Origin: Methanoregulaceae archaeon
GTDB taxonomy: Archaea > Halobacteriota > Methanomicrobia > Methanomicrobiales > Methanospirillaceae
Assembly (NCBI GenBank): GCA_028679275.1
Contig: JAJRBV010000195.1
Coordinates: 1-6,686 of the forward strand
Direction: 5' to 3'
DNA: 6,686 nucleotides
This document shows positions 1 through 5,714 of the stretch, piece by piece. The translations under genes were made by a program, and so were the position numbers. Numbering within the stretch: position 1 is the stretch's first letter; each line of letters starts with the position of its first letter. The notes beneath the pieces were generated by a model. The model saw only the letters and a list, made by a program, of their open reading frames with translations, did no database searches and was not told the DNA's origin.

Positions 1-410
1 CCTTTCCTGAACAGGTACCACTGGAAGACCTTTGCCGATACCCCCATAATGAGGATGAGAATTACCGAGAGCTCCCCTGTTTCCGGTTTGTACATACCCA
101 GGTAATCAAGCCAGAAGAATCCGAAAAGCAGAACAAATGTCAGGAACCATGACCATGAGAGGCCATACGCCCCAATCTTTCTCGTCCGCTCATCCTGCAG
201 GTGACCATTGTCATCGCGATAGAGCCGTGCACCGGCAAGAATCACCAGAATGAAGCCAAATGTCACAAAAGGGATGGCCGTGTTGCCTTGTTCACCGGCT
301 GGCAGGTAGAGCATCTCTCCAAGCCCGATAAAAAGGAGTATGATACCGAAAAAGAAGAGAACGGTTATCCAGATGCGGGATTTGAAAAATGATCTCGGTT
401 GTTTTTGCAT
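1..410 (-). CDS. DUF2178-like integral membrane protein (3' end cut by window edge)
   Basis: This minus-strand frame is open from an ATG at 410 to the window edge: 136 full codons plus two bases, with no stop. A TGAGGATC ribosome-binding site (413-420) supports the start. The protein has four clear hydrophobic segments, at about residues 12-32, 44-62, 82-104 and 113-131. Between the second and third is a charged cytoplasmic-looking stretch with the motif DERTRKIGAYGLSWSW (73-88). That motif, the four-helix layout and a size of about 140 residues match my memory of DUF2178 (PF09946) archaeal membrane proteins, whose function is unknown. Only a few C-terminal residues are probably missing. From memory, such genes often sit next to a small helix-turn-helix regulator, which here would lie left of the window; this is inference. 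The reading frame is secure, the family name is likely, and no function can be assigned. Confidence 0.72.
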   Translation of the reverse strand, partial: MQKQPRSFFKSRIWITVLFFFGIILLFIGLGEMLYLPAGEQGNTAIPFVTFGFILVILAGARLYRDDNGHLQDERTRKIGAYGLSWSWFLTFVLLFGFFWLDYLGMYKPETGELSVILILIMGVSAKVFQWYLFRK

Positions 411-447
411 GTGATCCTCACAAAGTTGTTATTTATTTCTCACCTTA

Positions 448-463
448 GTTATAAAATTATAAC
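448..463. repeat. 16-bp inverted repeat in the DUF2178 gene promoter, candidate operator
   Basis: The sequence GTTATAAAATTATAAC has perfect 7-bp arms (GTTATAA / TTATAAC) around a two-base AA centre. It lies 38-53 bp upstream of the start codon at 410, between a TATA-like box (471-480) and the ribosome-binding site. A bound dimeric regulator would block the start site or TATA access. It could also itself be read as a TATA element, so the operator role is inference. Confidence 0.5.
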
Positions 464-470
464 ATTGTGT

Positions 471-480
471 GATATATAGA
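471..480 (-). promoter_or_regulatory. TATA-like box for the DUF2178 gene
   Basis: Read on the minus strand the sequence is TCTATATATC, a good archaeal box A. Transcription would start about 25 nt downstream, near 448-450, giving a leader of roughly 40 nt that includes the TGAGGATC ribosome-binding site at 413-420. The inverted repeat at 448-463 then overlaps the predicted start site. An alternative TATA inside that repeat would place the start near 430. Confidence 0.5.
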
Positions 481-651
481 TAACTATCATGGGTACCATG
501 TGGCTTGTATCGCCCCAAAGGAACTCATTCATTCGTACCAGATGGGGAGAGAACTTGTCCCCAATAACATACAGCCTGGCATTCCCTGTTCACTGCTGTC
601 TGAAGGGGCCGTGAGAAGAACCGGGAAATCGTTTTGTCCAAACCTGATTCG

Positions 652-1188
652 TTATTCAAGGTATTCAAGGAGAACCTGCCATCGCAATAATTTCTGTTCA
701 TAGGAGCAGGATGCAAAAGCAGGGCTCGTTGAGGGGAGCCTCTCTCTGACCATCGTTGATATTAACGGGATGCTCCATGTCGACCTCCGGAATAACTCCC
801 ATGCTTTTCCCCCGTTTGTCCCGATGTATCTGATCGTTTTGTGATCGTGGATAAAGCCCGGGATATCGTTGCAAATCGGATCCGTGATGTCGCGGTCCAT
901 ACTTCCCTGCTGATAACTCCTTGAGGCGATTACGTCCCATACTGCGATTTGATGATCAACCAGAACTCCGGTTAAAGAGGGTATATCGTGCAGACAGCCT
1001 CTGGTGAGGAGGTCTGACATGATCCGCCAGAACTGGTTCTGAGGATTTGCGTAGTATTGTTGCCATTTGAGAGACAATTTCGAGGGAAAACTTCCCAGGA
1101 TGAGAACCGCGGGGTCTTTACCGAGTATCGGGGGAAGGCCGCATTCGCGGAATGATTCCTTTCCTTTTGAGCTTCCTATCTTATTCAT
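652..1188 (-). CDS. Hypoxanthine/uracil-DNA glycosylase, family 6 (HDG type) of the UDG superfamily
   Basis: This 178-residue protein resembles the HDG family (COG3663-related) described from Methanosarcina, which removes hypoxanthine formed by adenine deamination as the first step of base-excision repair. Motif 1 is GSFP (32-35), replacing the GINPG of MUG/TDG enzymes. It is followed by YYANPQNQFW (45-54), where Asn51 aligns with the Asn reported, as I recall, as catalytic in the Methanosarcina enzyme. Further family features are VWDVIAS (83-89), GSMDRDI (95-101), the NG pair (125-126) and motif 2 LPSTSPAFA (151-159). The open frame extends to a Met at 1260, but I chose the ATG at 1188: the extra 24 residues are atypical, GGGAG (1198-1202) lies 9 nt upstream, and the start overlaps the TMEM175-like stop as ATGA. 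The gene is therefore probably translated by coupling to its neighbour. Some relatives act on uracil instead, so the substrate is inferred. Confidence 0.85.
   Translation of the reverse strand: MNKIGSSKGKESFRECGLPPILGKDPAVLILGSFPSKLSLKWQQYYANPQNQFWRIMSDLLTRGCLHDIPSLTGVLVDHQIAVWDVIASRSYQQGSMDRDITDPICNDIPGFIHDHKTIRYIGTNGGKAWELFRRSTWSIPLISTMVRERLPSTSPAFASCSYEQKLLRWQVLLEYLE
653..670. repeat. Tandem 9-bp duplication at the end of the glycosylase gene
   Basis: TATTCAAGG occurs twice in direct tandem (653-661 and 662-670). On the minus strand it encodes the last residues LEYLE and the TAA stop. Removing one unit keeps the frame and the stop, so this looks like a recent or tolerated three-codon slip at the C-terminus. 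Confidence 0.7.
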
Positions 1189-1826
1189 ACGGCAGGACTC
1201 CCTTCGCGGACCGACTTTCCTGCAATCGCCACAATTACCGGGATCAGGGCGTAGCACCACATGCTCATTGAGGGATTGATGAACGAAATCCCGATTGCGA
1301 GGAGAATTACTGCAGGGATTGCCAGCGCACGAACCCTGCCTCCACTCTCTCTCCCCACCACTCCCTTCTCATGCTCTTCTCTTGATGTCAGCTCTTCACG
1401 GTGATTCCTGATATACAGCCAAACGAGGGTAAGGAGGAAACTCGCACTAAGAAGGTTGATGTGGAAAAGGAGGACCGCTTCGAGCACATTATCATAATCA
1501 CCCGAAATTGACGTGGTGAAGGGGATCATCACAACAGAAAAAAGGAGGAAGATATTGATCCAGATAAGGCGGTCATCGATATAATCAACTGACCGGAGAA
1601 TCCGGTGGTGCGAAAGCCAGTACCCGGCAAGGATAAAGAATGCAATGGTGAATATGAGGAACTCGGAGGACATTGCCGATATCAGCACCGGAAGGAGTTC
1701 AGGAGCATCCTGTTTCGGGATTACGGGGACGTTAAGCGTGATCACCAGCAAAGTCATGGCGAACGCAAAAATACCGTCACTCAGCGATTCAAGCCTGGAT
1801 TTTCCAACCCCTTCTTTCCGGACCAT
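1185..1826 (-). CDS. TMEM175/DUF1211 family membrane protein, putative potassium channel
   Basis: The product is 213 residues, typical for prokaryotic TMEM175 proteins, which have six helices and assemble as tetrameric K+ leak channels without the usual TVGYG filter. The family signature lies in the first helix: RLESLSDGIFAFAMTLLVI (11-29), matching RxxxFSDG with Leu replacing Phe. Other hydrophobic segments are at about 43-69, 86-105, 113-139, 166-184 and 189-203. The loop SHHRILRSVDYIDDRLIW (72-89) followed by IPFTTS (101-106) is also family-like. The frame extends to a Met at 1919, but I chose the ATG at 1826 because GAGGGGAG (1832-1839) lies 5 nt upstream and the signature normally begins about 10 residues in. 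The last base pair of the frame overlaps the next gene, the DNA glycosylase. Channel function is known for the family and inferred here. Confidence 0.85.
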   Translation of the reverse strand: MVRKEGVGKSRLESLSDGIFAFAMTLLVITLNVPVIPKQDAPELLPVLISAMSSEFLIFTIAFFILAGYWLSHHRILRSVDYIDDRLIWINIFLLFSVVMIPFTTSISGDYDNVLEAVLLFHINLLSASFLLTLVWLYIRNHREELTSREEHEKGVVGRESGGRVRALAIPAVILLAIGISFINPSMSMWCYALIPVIVAIAGKSVREGSPAV

Positions 1827-1867
1827 TATAGCTCCCCTCATGCGTGATAAGAATACTGGGGGGGCGG

Positions 1868-1877
1868 ATAATATAAT
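1868..1877 (-). promoter_or_regulatory. TATA-like box for the TMEM175-glycosylase unit
   Basis: The minus-strand sequence ATTATATTAT is an archaeal-type TATA element whose centre is about 46 nt upstream of the start at 1826. A transcript starting about 25 nt downstream of the box, near 1848, would have a short leader of about 20 nt ending in the ribosome-binding site at 1832-1839. Directly upstream of the box is a small inverted repeat, TCAGG-ATA-CCTGA (1877-1889), that could be a recognition element or chance. No separate promoter is evident for the glycosylase. Confidence 0.5.
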
Positions 1878-2056
1878 CAGGATACCTGAGAGCTGGAACA
1901 GATACCCCCGGTCAGACAATCATCGGAATCCGCAAAAAATACGAGACCCGTCAGGTATATTGAAATCCCTGTCAGATCCGGGCAGTACTATCCAGCCATG
2001 AACATAGGGGACGGCAACTCCCATCCGGGCCCATGACGGTTCGGAATGACAACTGA

Positions 2057-2072
2057 CCAATAAATAAATTGG
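2057..2072 (-). terminator. Possible weak terminator after the transporter gene
   Basis: Just past the transporter stop (2078-2080), the minus strand reads CCAATTTATTTATTGG, a 5-bp-arm inverted repeat around a T-rich loop. Archaeal termination mainly needs a T-rich stretch, so this could end the acsA-transporter message. The stem is weak, and the assignment rests on position and composition only. Confidence 0.25.
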
Positions 2073-2077
2073 AAGGG

Positions 2078-3328
2078 TTATTTCCTGGTTTTAGGGGGCT
2101 TCAGGAGGATTATCGCTACCAGGATTCCTAGCAGGGAGAGGATCAGCACGTAGGGGAATACAGATAGATAGGATCCTGTCGTGGTCTTGATGAACCCTGC
2201 CAGTTGCGGACCCGCGATGGCCCCGGCCCCGTATGCGAGGAAAACTACGCCATAGCACCGGGGATAATCGCAGGTGCCGAAATAGCTTCCCGTTGCGGTG
2301 GGGGCAATGGCGAGCCAGCCGCCCAGGCATCCCCACAGGATGGCAAAGGAGAGGACATAGACCGGCACTGATGGTACCTGCCAGAGCAGCGTTGAAGCAA
2401 GGGCTATCAGCACGAATGAGACAATGGCAGTATTCCTCGGTGTGAATCGATCCGTGAGTGCCCCGAAGACCGGCCGGCCTCCGCCATTAAAGATGGCAAA
2501 GAAACCGACAAGCACCGTGGCCAGACCCGTAGCAATTCCGATCTCGGTCCCGACGGGTTTTGATATGGAGATGGCCATCAGGCCTGCAAGGCACCCGATA
2601 AAGTAGCAGAACCAGAGACCATAGAAGGCCGGAGTCCGGATCATAGCGGAGCGGTTGCACTCGCAGATTTCTTCACCGGGTTTCGGAACAGGGGGAGTCC
2701 AGCCTGCCGGTCTCCAGCCTGCAGGAGGAAAACGGAGGGGCAGTGACAGGAGGATGATCAGGACGATGAATGCGATCCCAAAGATCCTGAAGGTATTCAT
2801 CACCCCTGTCGTCCCGATGAGGTATCCGGCGATGTTTGCAGTGATAAAAGCTGAGAACCCGAATCCGAGGAGGGTGAGTCCGACAGCAGTCCCCCGCCTG
2901 TCAGGGAACCAGCGGGCGGCAACCGCCACGGGTACCCCATACGCAATTCCAACCCCTATACCGCCGATTACCCCGTACACGATATAAAGCATCCAGACCG
3001 AAGTAACGGTCGATGCAAGCAGCCAGCCGAGACCGGTCAGTATTCCTCCGATTATGGTTATCCTGCGGGGCCCTATCGTCTCGATATACTTGCCGGTAAG
3101 GGGCATGGCAATGGCAAAAAATGCCAGGAATACCGAGAACGGCATCAGGATCTCTCCCGCGGTCACCGTCTGGCCGAGAGTGTTTGTGAAATAGCTGGTC
3201 AGAGGCCCGACAAAGACACTCCAGGAGTAAATTGTGCCAAGACACAGGTTGATGATCAGGCCGAGGAGAACCAGGCCCCAGCGGCCCTTTTCAGCAGGCA
3301 TGCCAAACAAAGACTCTTCAGTAGTCAT
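2078..3328 (-). CDS. OFA-family MFS transporter, probable acetate/monocarboxylate carrier
   Basis: This 416-residue protein with about 12 transmembrane helices belongs to the OFA (oxalate/formate antiporter-like) branch of the major facilitator superfamily. Family signs are GTIYSWSVFVGPL (31-43) at helix 1, RWFPDRRGTAVGLTLLGFG (139-157), the central cytoplasmic loop with PPAGWRPAGWTPP (201-213), RTPAFYGLW (231-239) opening the second half, and the MFS motif GRPVFGALTDR (284-294). In OxlT an Arg in helix 8 and a Lys in helix 11 bind oxalate. Here Arg285 remains near helix 8, but the helix 11 segment (359-380) has no Arg or Lys, which argues against oxalate. The gene follows acsA by 31 bp with a strong ribosome-binding site (AGGAGATGA, 3336-3344), so the two are almost certainly co-transcribed. 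That context points to import of acetate or a similar acid, which is inference. Another monocarboxylate such as propionate or formate is possible. Confidence 0.85.
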   Translation of the reverse strand: MTTEESLFGMPAEKGRWGLVLLGLIINLCLGTIYSWSVFVGPLTSYFTNTLGQTVTAGEILMPFSVFLAFFAIAMPLTGKYIETIGPRRITIIGGILTGLGWLLASTVTSVWMLYIVYGVIGGIGVGIAYGVPVAVAARWFPDRRGTAVGLTLLGFGFSAFITANIAGYLIGTTGVMNTFRIFGIAFIVLIILLSLPLRFPPAGWRPAGWTPPVPKPGEEICECNRSAMIRTPAFYGLWFCYFIGCLAGLMAISISKPVGTEIGIATGLATVLVGFFAIFNGGGRPVFGALTDRFTPRNTAIVSFVLIALASTLLWQVPSVPVYVLSFAILWGCLGGWLAIAPTATGSYFGTCDYPRCYGVVFLAYGAGAIAGPQLAGFIKTTTGSYLSVFPYVLILSLLGILVAIILLKPPKTRK

Positions 3329-3335
3329 TCACCGC

Positions 3336-3344
3336 TCATCTCCT
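3336..3344 (-). promoter_or_regulatory. Strong ribosome-binding site of the OFA transporter
   Basis: AGGAGATGA on the minus strand matches the archaeal consensus AGGAGGTGA at eight of nine bases and sits 7 nt before the ATG at 3328. It lies entirely in the 31-bp gap after acsA, and no TATA box is visible there, which supports co-transcription with acsA. Confidence 0.75.
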
Positions 3345-3359
3345 GAAAAAATGAAGGGG

Positions 3360-5258
3360 TTACTCCTCCAGGGTGGAGACATCCCCGGGATCGATTCCCA
3401 TCTCTTTCGCCTTGAGCACCCTTCTCATGATCTTCCCGGATCTGGTCTTTGGCAGCTTGTCCATGAAATCGATTTCAGAGGGCATCGCGATCGGGCCGAG
3501 TGTCATCCTTACATGGTAGATCAGGTCAGACTTGAGTTTCTCGCTCGGCTGGAATCCTACCCGGAGGATTACAAAGGCTTTGATCAGGTTACCTTTCAGG
3601 GGATCCGGTTTCCCGATCACGGCAGCCTCTGCAACAGCCTGGTGTGAGACCAGTGCACTTTCGACTTCGGCAGTACCGATGTTGTGCCCGGCGACTATGA
3701 TGATGTCATCAGCCCTGCCGATGATCATGATGTTCCCGTCCTTGCCCTTGACAGCAAGGTCGCCGGCCGTATAGCAGTCCGGAATGGTATGCCAGTACGT
3801 CCTGTACCGTTCATCGTTCTTGTATACCGTGCGCAGCATTGCCGGCCATGGATCCCTGATTACGAGGAAACCTCCATTTCCCGGCTCAACCGGTGCCCCC
3901 TGTTTGGTGACGACATCGGCAACCACTCCCGGGATGGCCTTTCCGGCAAAGCCCGGTCTCATGGGTTCCCCCACCATCGTGGTGATCATCTGCATCCCGG
4001 TCTCGGTCTGCCACCAGGTGTCCACGACAGGACACCGATTCTTCCCGATGATCCGGTAATACCACTCAAAGGCTTCGGGGTTGAGGGGCTCACCGACCGA
4101 TCCGAGAATCCGGAGTGACGAAAGGTCATACCTGTTTGGCCATTCTTCCCCTACACGCATGAACATGCGGATTGCTGTCGGGGCTGTGTAGAAGATTGTG
4201 ATCCCGAGGTCCTGGATGATCTTCCAGAAGGAACCGGCATCCGGATAGTCAGGAACGGCTTCGGCCAGCACTACGGTAGCTCCGACACAGAAAGGCCCGT
4301 ACACGACATAGCTGTGGCCAGTAATCCATCCGGTATCCGCGGTGCACCAGTACACATCCGTGTCCTTGAGGTCAAACACGTTCAGGGTCGTGTAATAGGT
4401 CCCGACCATGTAACCTCCGCATGTGTGTACGATCCCTTTTGGTGTTCCCGTTGATCCCGAGGTATAGAGGATGAAGAGGGGATCTTCAGCATCCATGACC
4501 TCGGGCTTGCATTCAGCCGATACTCCTTCCATCAGTTCGTAGAAGTCTATCTCCATCTCTTTGTGGAGTTCGACCGGCTGGTCTACTTCTCGTGAGAGGA
4601 CCACTACTTTCTCGATGCTTGGTGCATTGATGATTGCTTCTTCGACGATGGTCTTCAAAGGAATCGTCTTTCCACGGCGTATCGCCACATCTGCGGTGAT
4701 TACGATCTTGGCCTCCGCGTCATTGATGCGCATGTTCAGGGCGTTTACCCCGAATCCTCCGAAGACCACACTGTGCACCGCACCGATCCGTGCGCATGCA
4801 AGCATCGCGATCACCTGTTCGGGGACCAGCGGCATATAAATACAGACCCTGTCTCCCTTTGCGACGCCGAGCTTCTTCAGCCCGTTTGCAAAGCGGCAGA
4901 CCTCGTGGTAGAGCTTCTTGTAGGTGAAGATCCTCTCTTCGCCTTCTTCGCCCCTCCAGATGAGTGCAACTTTGTTCCTGCGGTGGTTGGCAACATGCCG
5001 GTCCAGGCAGTTGGAGGTAATATTGAGCTTAGCGTTTACGAACCACCTGGCATAGGGGTAGTTCCATTCGAGAACCTTGTCCCACTTCTTAAACCACTCG
5101 AGATGGTGGGCCTGTTTCTCCCAGAAACCCTCTTTATCGGCCAAAAACTCCTGATAGGCCCGGGCATAGTCCTTTGTCCACGCGTGCTCTTTGTATGACG
5201 GGTCGGGGACGTAGTATTTCTCTTCCCCGGCCATGGACACTTCAAATGATTCTGCCAT
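3360..5258 (-). CDS. acsA: Acetyl-CoA synthetase (AMP-forming acetate-CoA ligase)
   Basis: The 632-residue enzyme converts acetate, ATP and CoA to acetyl-CoA, AMP and pyrophosphate in the cytoplasm. In a hydrogenotrophic methanogen this mainly serves acetate assimilation. Visible motifs are the ATP-binding [11 protein letters not shown] (265-275), [13 protein letters not shown] (310-322), GSVGEP (386-391), DTWWQTETG (413-421), GD (499-500), GRADD (514-518) and KTRSGK (604-609). Lys609 is the adenylation and acetyl-switch lysine and has the same number as in the Salmonella enzyme. Acetate-pocket positions match Salmonella: Ile312, Thr313, Val388 and Trp416, with Ile for the usual Val. Trp416 favours acetate over longer acids. 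One oddity is GHNIGTAE (524-531), where most Acs proteins have GHRLGTAE, so Asn526 replaces an Arg. The start is supported by AAGGAG (5268-5273), 9 nt upstream. An OFA transporter gene follows 31 bp downstream. The presence of Lys609 permits control by reversible acetylation, but no acetylase or deacetylase gene is in view. Confidence 0.96.
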   Translation of the reverse strand: MAESFEVSMAGEEKYYVPDPSYKEHAWTKDYARAYQEFLADKEGFWEKQAHHLEWFKKWDKVLEWNYPYARWFVNAKLNITSNCLDRHVANHRRNKVALIWRGEEGEERIFTYKKLYHEVCRFANGLKKLGVAKGDRVCIYMPLVPEQVIAMLACARIGAVHSVVFGGFGVNALNMRINDAEAKIVITADVAIRRGKTIPLKTIVEEAIINAPSIEKVVVLSREVDQPVELHKEMEIDFYELMEGVSAECKPEVMDAEDPLFILYTSGSTGTPKGIVHTCGGYMVGTYYTTLNVFDLKDTDVYWCTADTGWITGHSYVVYGPFCVGATVVLAEAVPDYPDAGSFWKIIQDLGITIFYTAPTAIRMFMRVGEEWPNRYDLSSLRILGSVGEPLNPEAFEWYYRIIGKNRCPVVDTWWQTETGMQMITTMVGEPMRPGFAGKAIPGVVADVVTKQGAPVEPGNGGFLVIRDPWPAMLRTVYKNDERYRTYWHTIPDCYTAGDLAVKGKDGNIMIIGRADDIIIVAGHNIGTAEVESALVSHQAVAEAAVIGKPDPLKGNLIKAFVILRVGFQPSEKLKSDLIYHVRMTLGPIAMPSEIDFMDKLPKTRSGKIMRRVLKAKEMGIDPGDVSTLEE

Positions 5259-5267
5259 GTAAGGTTA

Positions 5268-5273
5268 CTCCTT
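5268..5273 (-). promoter_or_regulatory. Ribosome-binding site of acsA
   Basis: AAGGAG on the minus strand, 9 nt before the ATG at 5258, decides the acsA start over the later Met at residue 9. The TAA at 5272-5274 that closes an upstream reading frame overlaps this site, so translation of that frame, if real, would reach the acsA initiation region. Confidence 0.75.
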
Positions 5274-5312
5274 ATCCGTGTACGATCCTTCCATCGTCCT
5301 TCATCCAAATCC

Positions 5313-5347
5313 TGCATCCGAATGAATGCATGGAAATCCCGGATGCA
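5313..5347 (-). repeat. Hairpin in the acsA leader
   Basis: TGCATCCG (5313-5320) and CGGATGCA (5340-5347) form perfect 8-bp arms with a 19-nt loop. If transcription starts at the palindrome near 5496, this stem lies in the acsA leader, about 55-90 nt upstream of the start codon. It is not followed by a T-run on the minus strand, so it is not an obvious terminator. A regulatory role is conjecture. Confidence 0.45.
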
Positions 5348-5495
5348 CCGGGAACCATGATCCGCTGAACGCATTCCTCCTTGCGAAGATTGTAGTGTTT
5401 TTTCCTCTCACCATGCAGGGAGGCAGACCTTCCGTACCTGTCAGCCTCAGATTGGTACCAGCATCTCTTATGTTTGACTCCATCCCTCCGGAGTG

Positions 5496-5521
5496 TATTA
5501 TAATGATTAATCATTATAATA
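5496..5521. promoter_or_regulatory. Perfect 26-bp AT-rich palindrome, candidate acsA promoter/operator
   Basis: Every base from 5496 to 5521 pairs with its mirror base around a GATTAATC centre (5505-5512). Each half carries ATTATAAT (5497-5504 and 5513-5520), itself a palindrome and TATA-like. It is the clearest AT-rich promoter candidate for acsA, which would then have a leader of about 215 nt. Because it is symmetrical it could direct transcription both ways or bind a dimeric regulator. The palindrome is seen directly; its role is inferred. Confidence 0.55.
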
Positions 5522-5686
5522 ATAAAACCTGCTGAATTGGATAGATGGGGGATCATCCTCTCGTCAGCATACCCGGGCCTTGTTCCAGGAAATGTTCAGG
5601 GGGAAGCGCGCAAGCCCGGCGCGTCAGGGAAAACAGGATAAAACGGAAAGAATAAGGAAATGTAGTAGTTTTCCGGGGAAAAAGCA

Positions 5687-5694
5687 TTAAAATA
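5687..5694 (+). promoter_or_regulatory. TATA-like box for argC, suggesting a leaderless transcript
   Basis: TTAAAATA is preceded by the purine-rich GGGGAAAAAGCA, as expected for a BRE plus TATA element. Its centre is about 25 nt upstream of the argC ATG, the distance normally separating the box from the transcription start, so the message may begin at or next to the start codon. Only a weak AGGT (5707-5710) could serve as a ribosome-binding site. Confidence 0.5.
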
Positions 5695-5714
5695 CTCGGG
5701 CCGAATAGGTTTTT

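Larger units (their letters stand above)
5259..5714. other. Divergent intergenic region between acsA and argC
   Basis: These 456 bp separate leftward acsA from rightward argC. They contain, from left to right, the acsA ribosome-binding site, a hairpin (5313-5347), a strong but badly spaced AAGGAGGA (5375-5382, minus strand), a perfect AT-rich palindrome (5496-5521), a GC-rich stretch with CGCGC and GCGCG arms near 5607-5625, and a TATA-like box for argC (5687-5694). No reading frame here has both a good start signal and a recognisable product. The only plausible exception is a short upstream frame on the minus strand, described under findings. I see no tRNA-like or mobile-element structure. 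Confidence 0.7.

Noticed and set aside
500..703. Plus-strand 67-codon frame between the DUF2178 and glycosylase genes
   Set aside because: No ribosome-binding site or promoter, an unrecognisable product, and an overlap with the end of the glycosylase gene.
1189..1260. Longer N-terminus for the DNA glycosylase (start at 1260)
   Set aside because: The extra 24 residues do not resemble the family, and the inner ATG at 1188 has a ribosome-binding site and the ATGA overlap.
1827..1919. Longer N-terminus for the TMEM175-like protein (starts at 1919 or 1841)
   Set aside because: No ribosome-binding site precedes either ATG. The extension would include the likely TATA box, and the family signature normally begins near the N-terminus.
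1882..1958. TCAGGTAT octamer in inverted orientation at 1882-1889 and 1951-1958
   Set aside because: An 8-bp match across about 60 bp is easily chance, and the second copy has no positional relation to a promoter.
1605..2001. Plus-strand frames opposite the TMEM175-like gene
   Set aside because: They are antisense shadows of a clear membrane-protein gene, with no start signals and no membrane or domain features of their own.
3325..3339. Five-codon mini-frame (ATG AGC GGT GAA TGA) overlapping the transporter start
   Set aside because: Its ATG is inside the ribosome-binding site with no spacing, so initiation there is implausible. It is likely a by-product of the AGGAGATGA sequence.
5272..5556. 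94-codon minus-strand frame covering the palindrome and the acsA leader
   Set aside because: The start lacks a properly spaced ribosome-binding site, the AT-rich palindrome would be translated, and the product resembles nothing I know. Only its short 3' part is kept as a possible leader frame.
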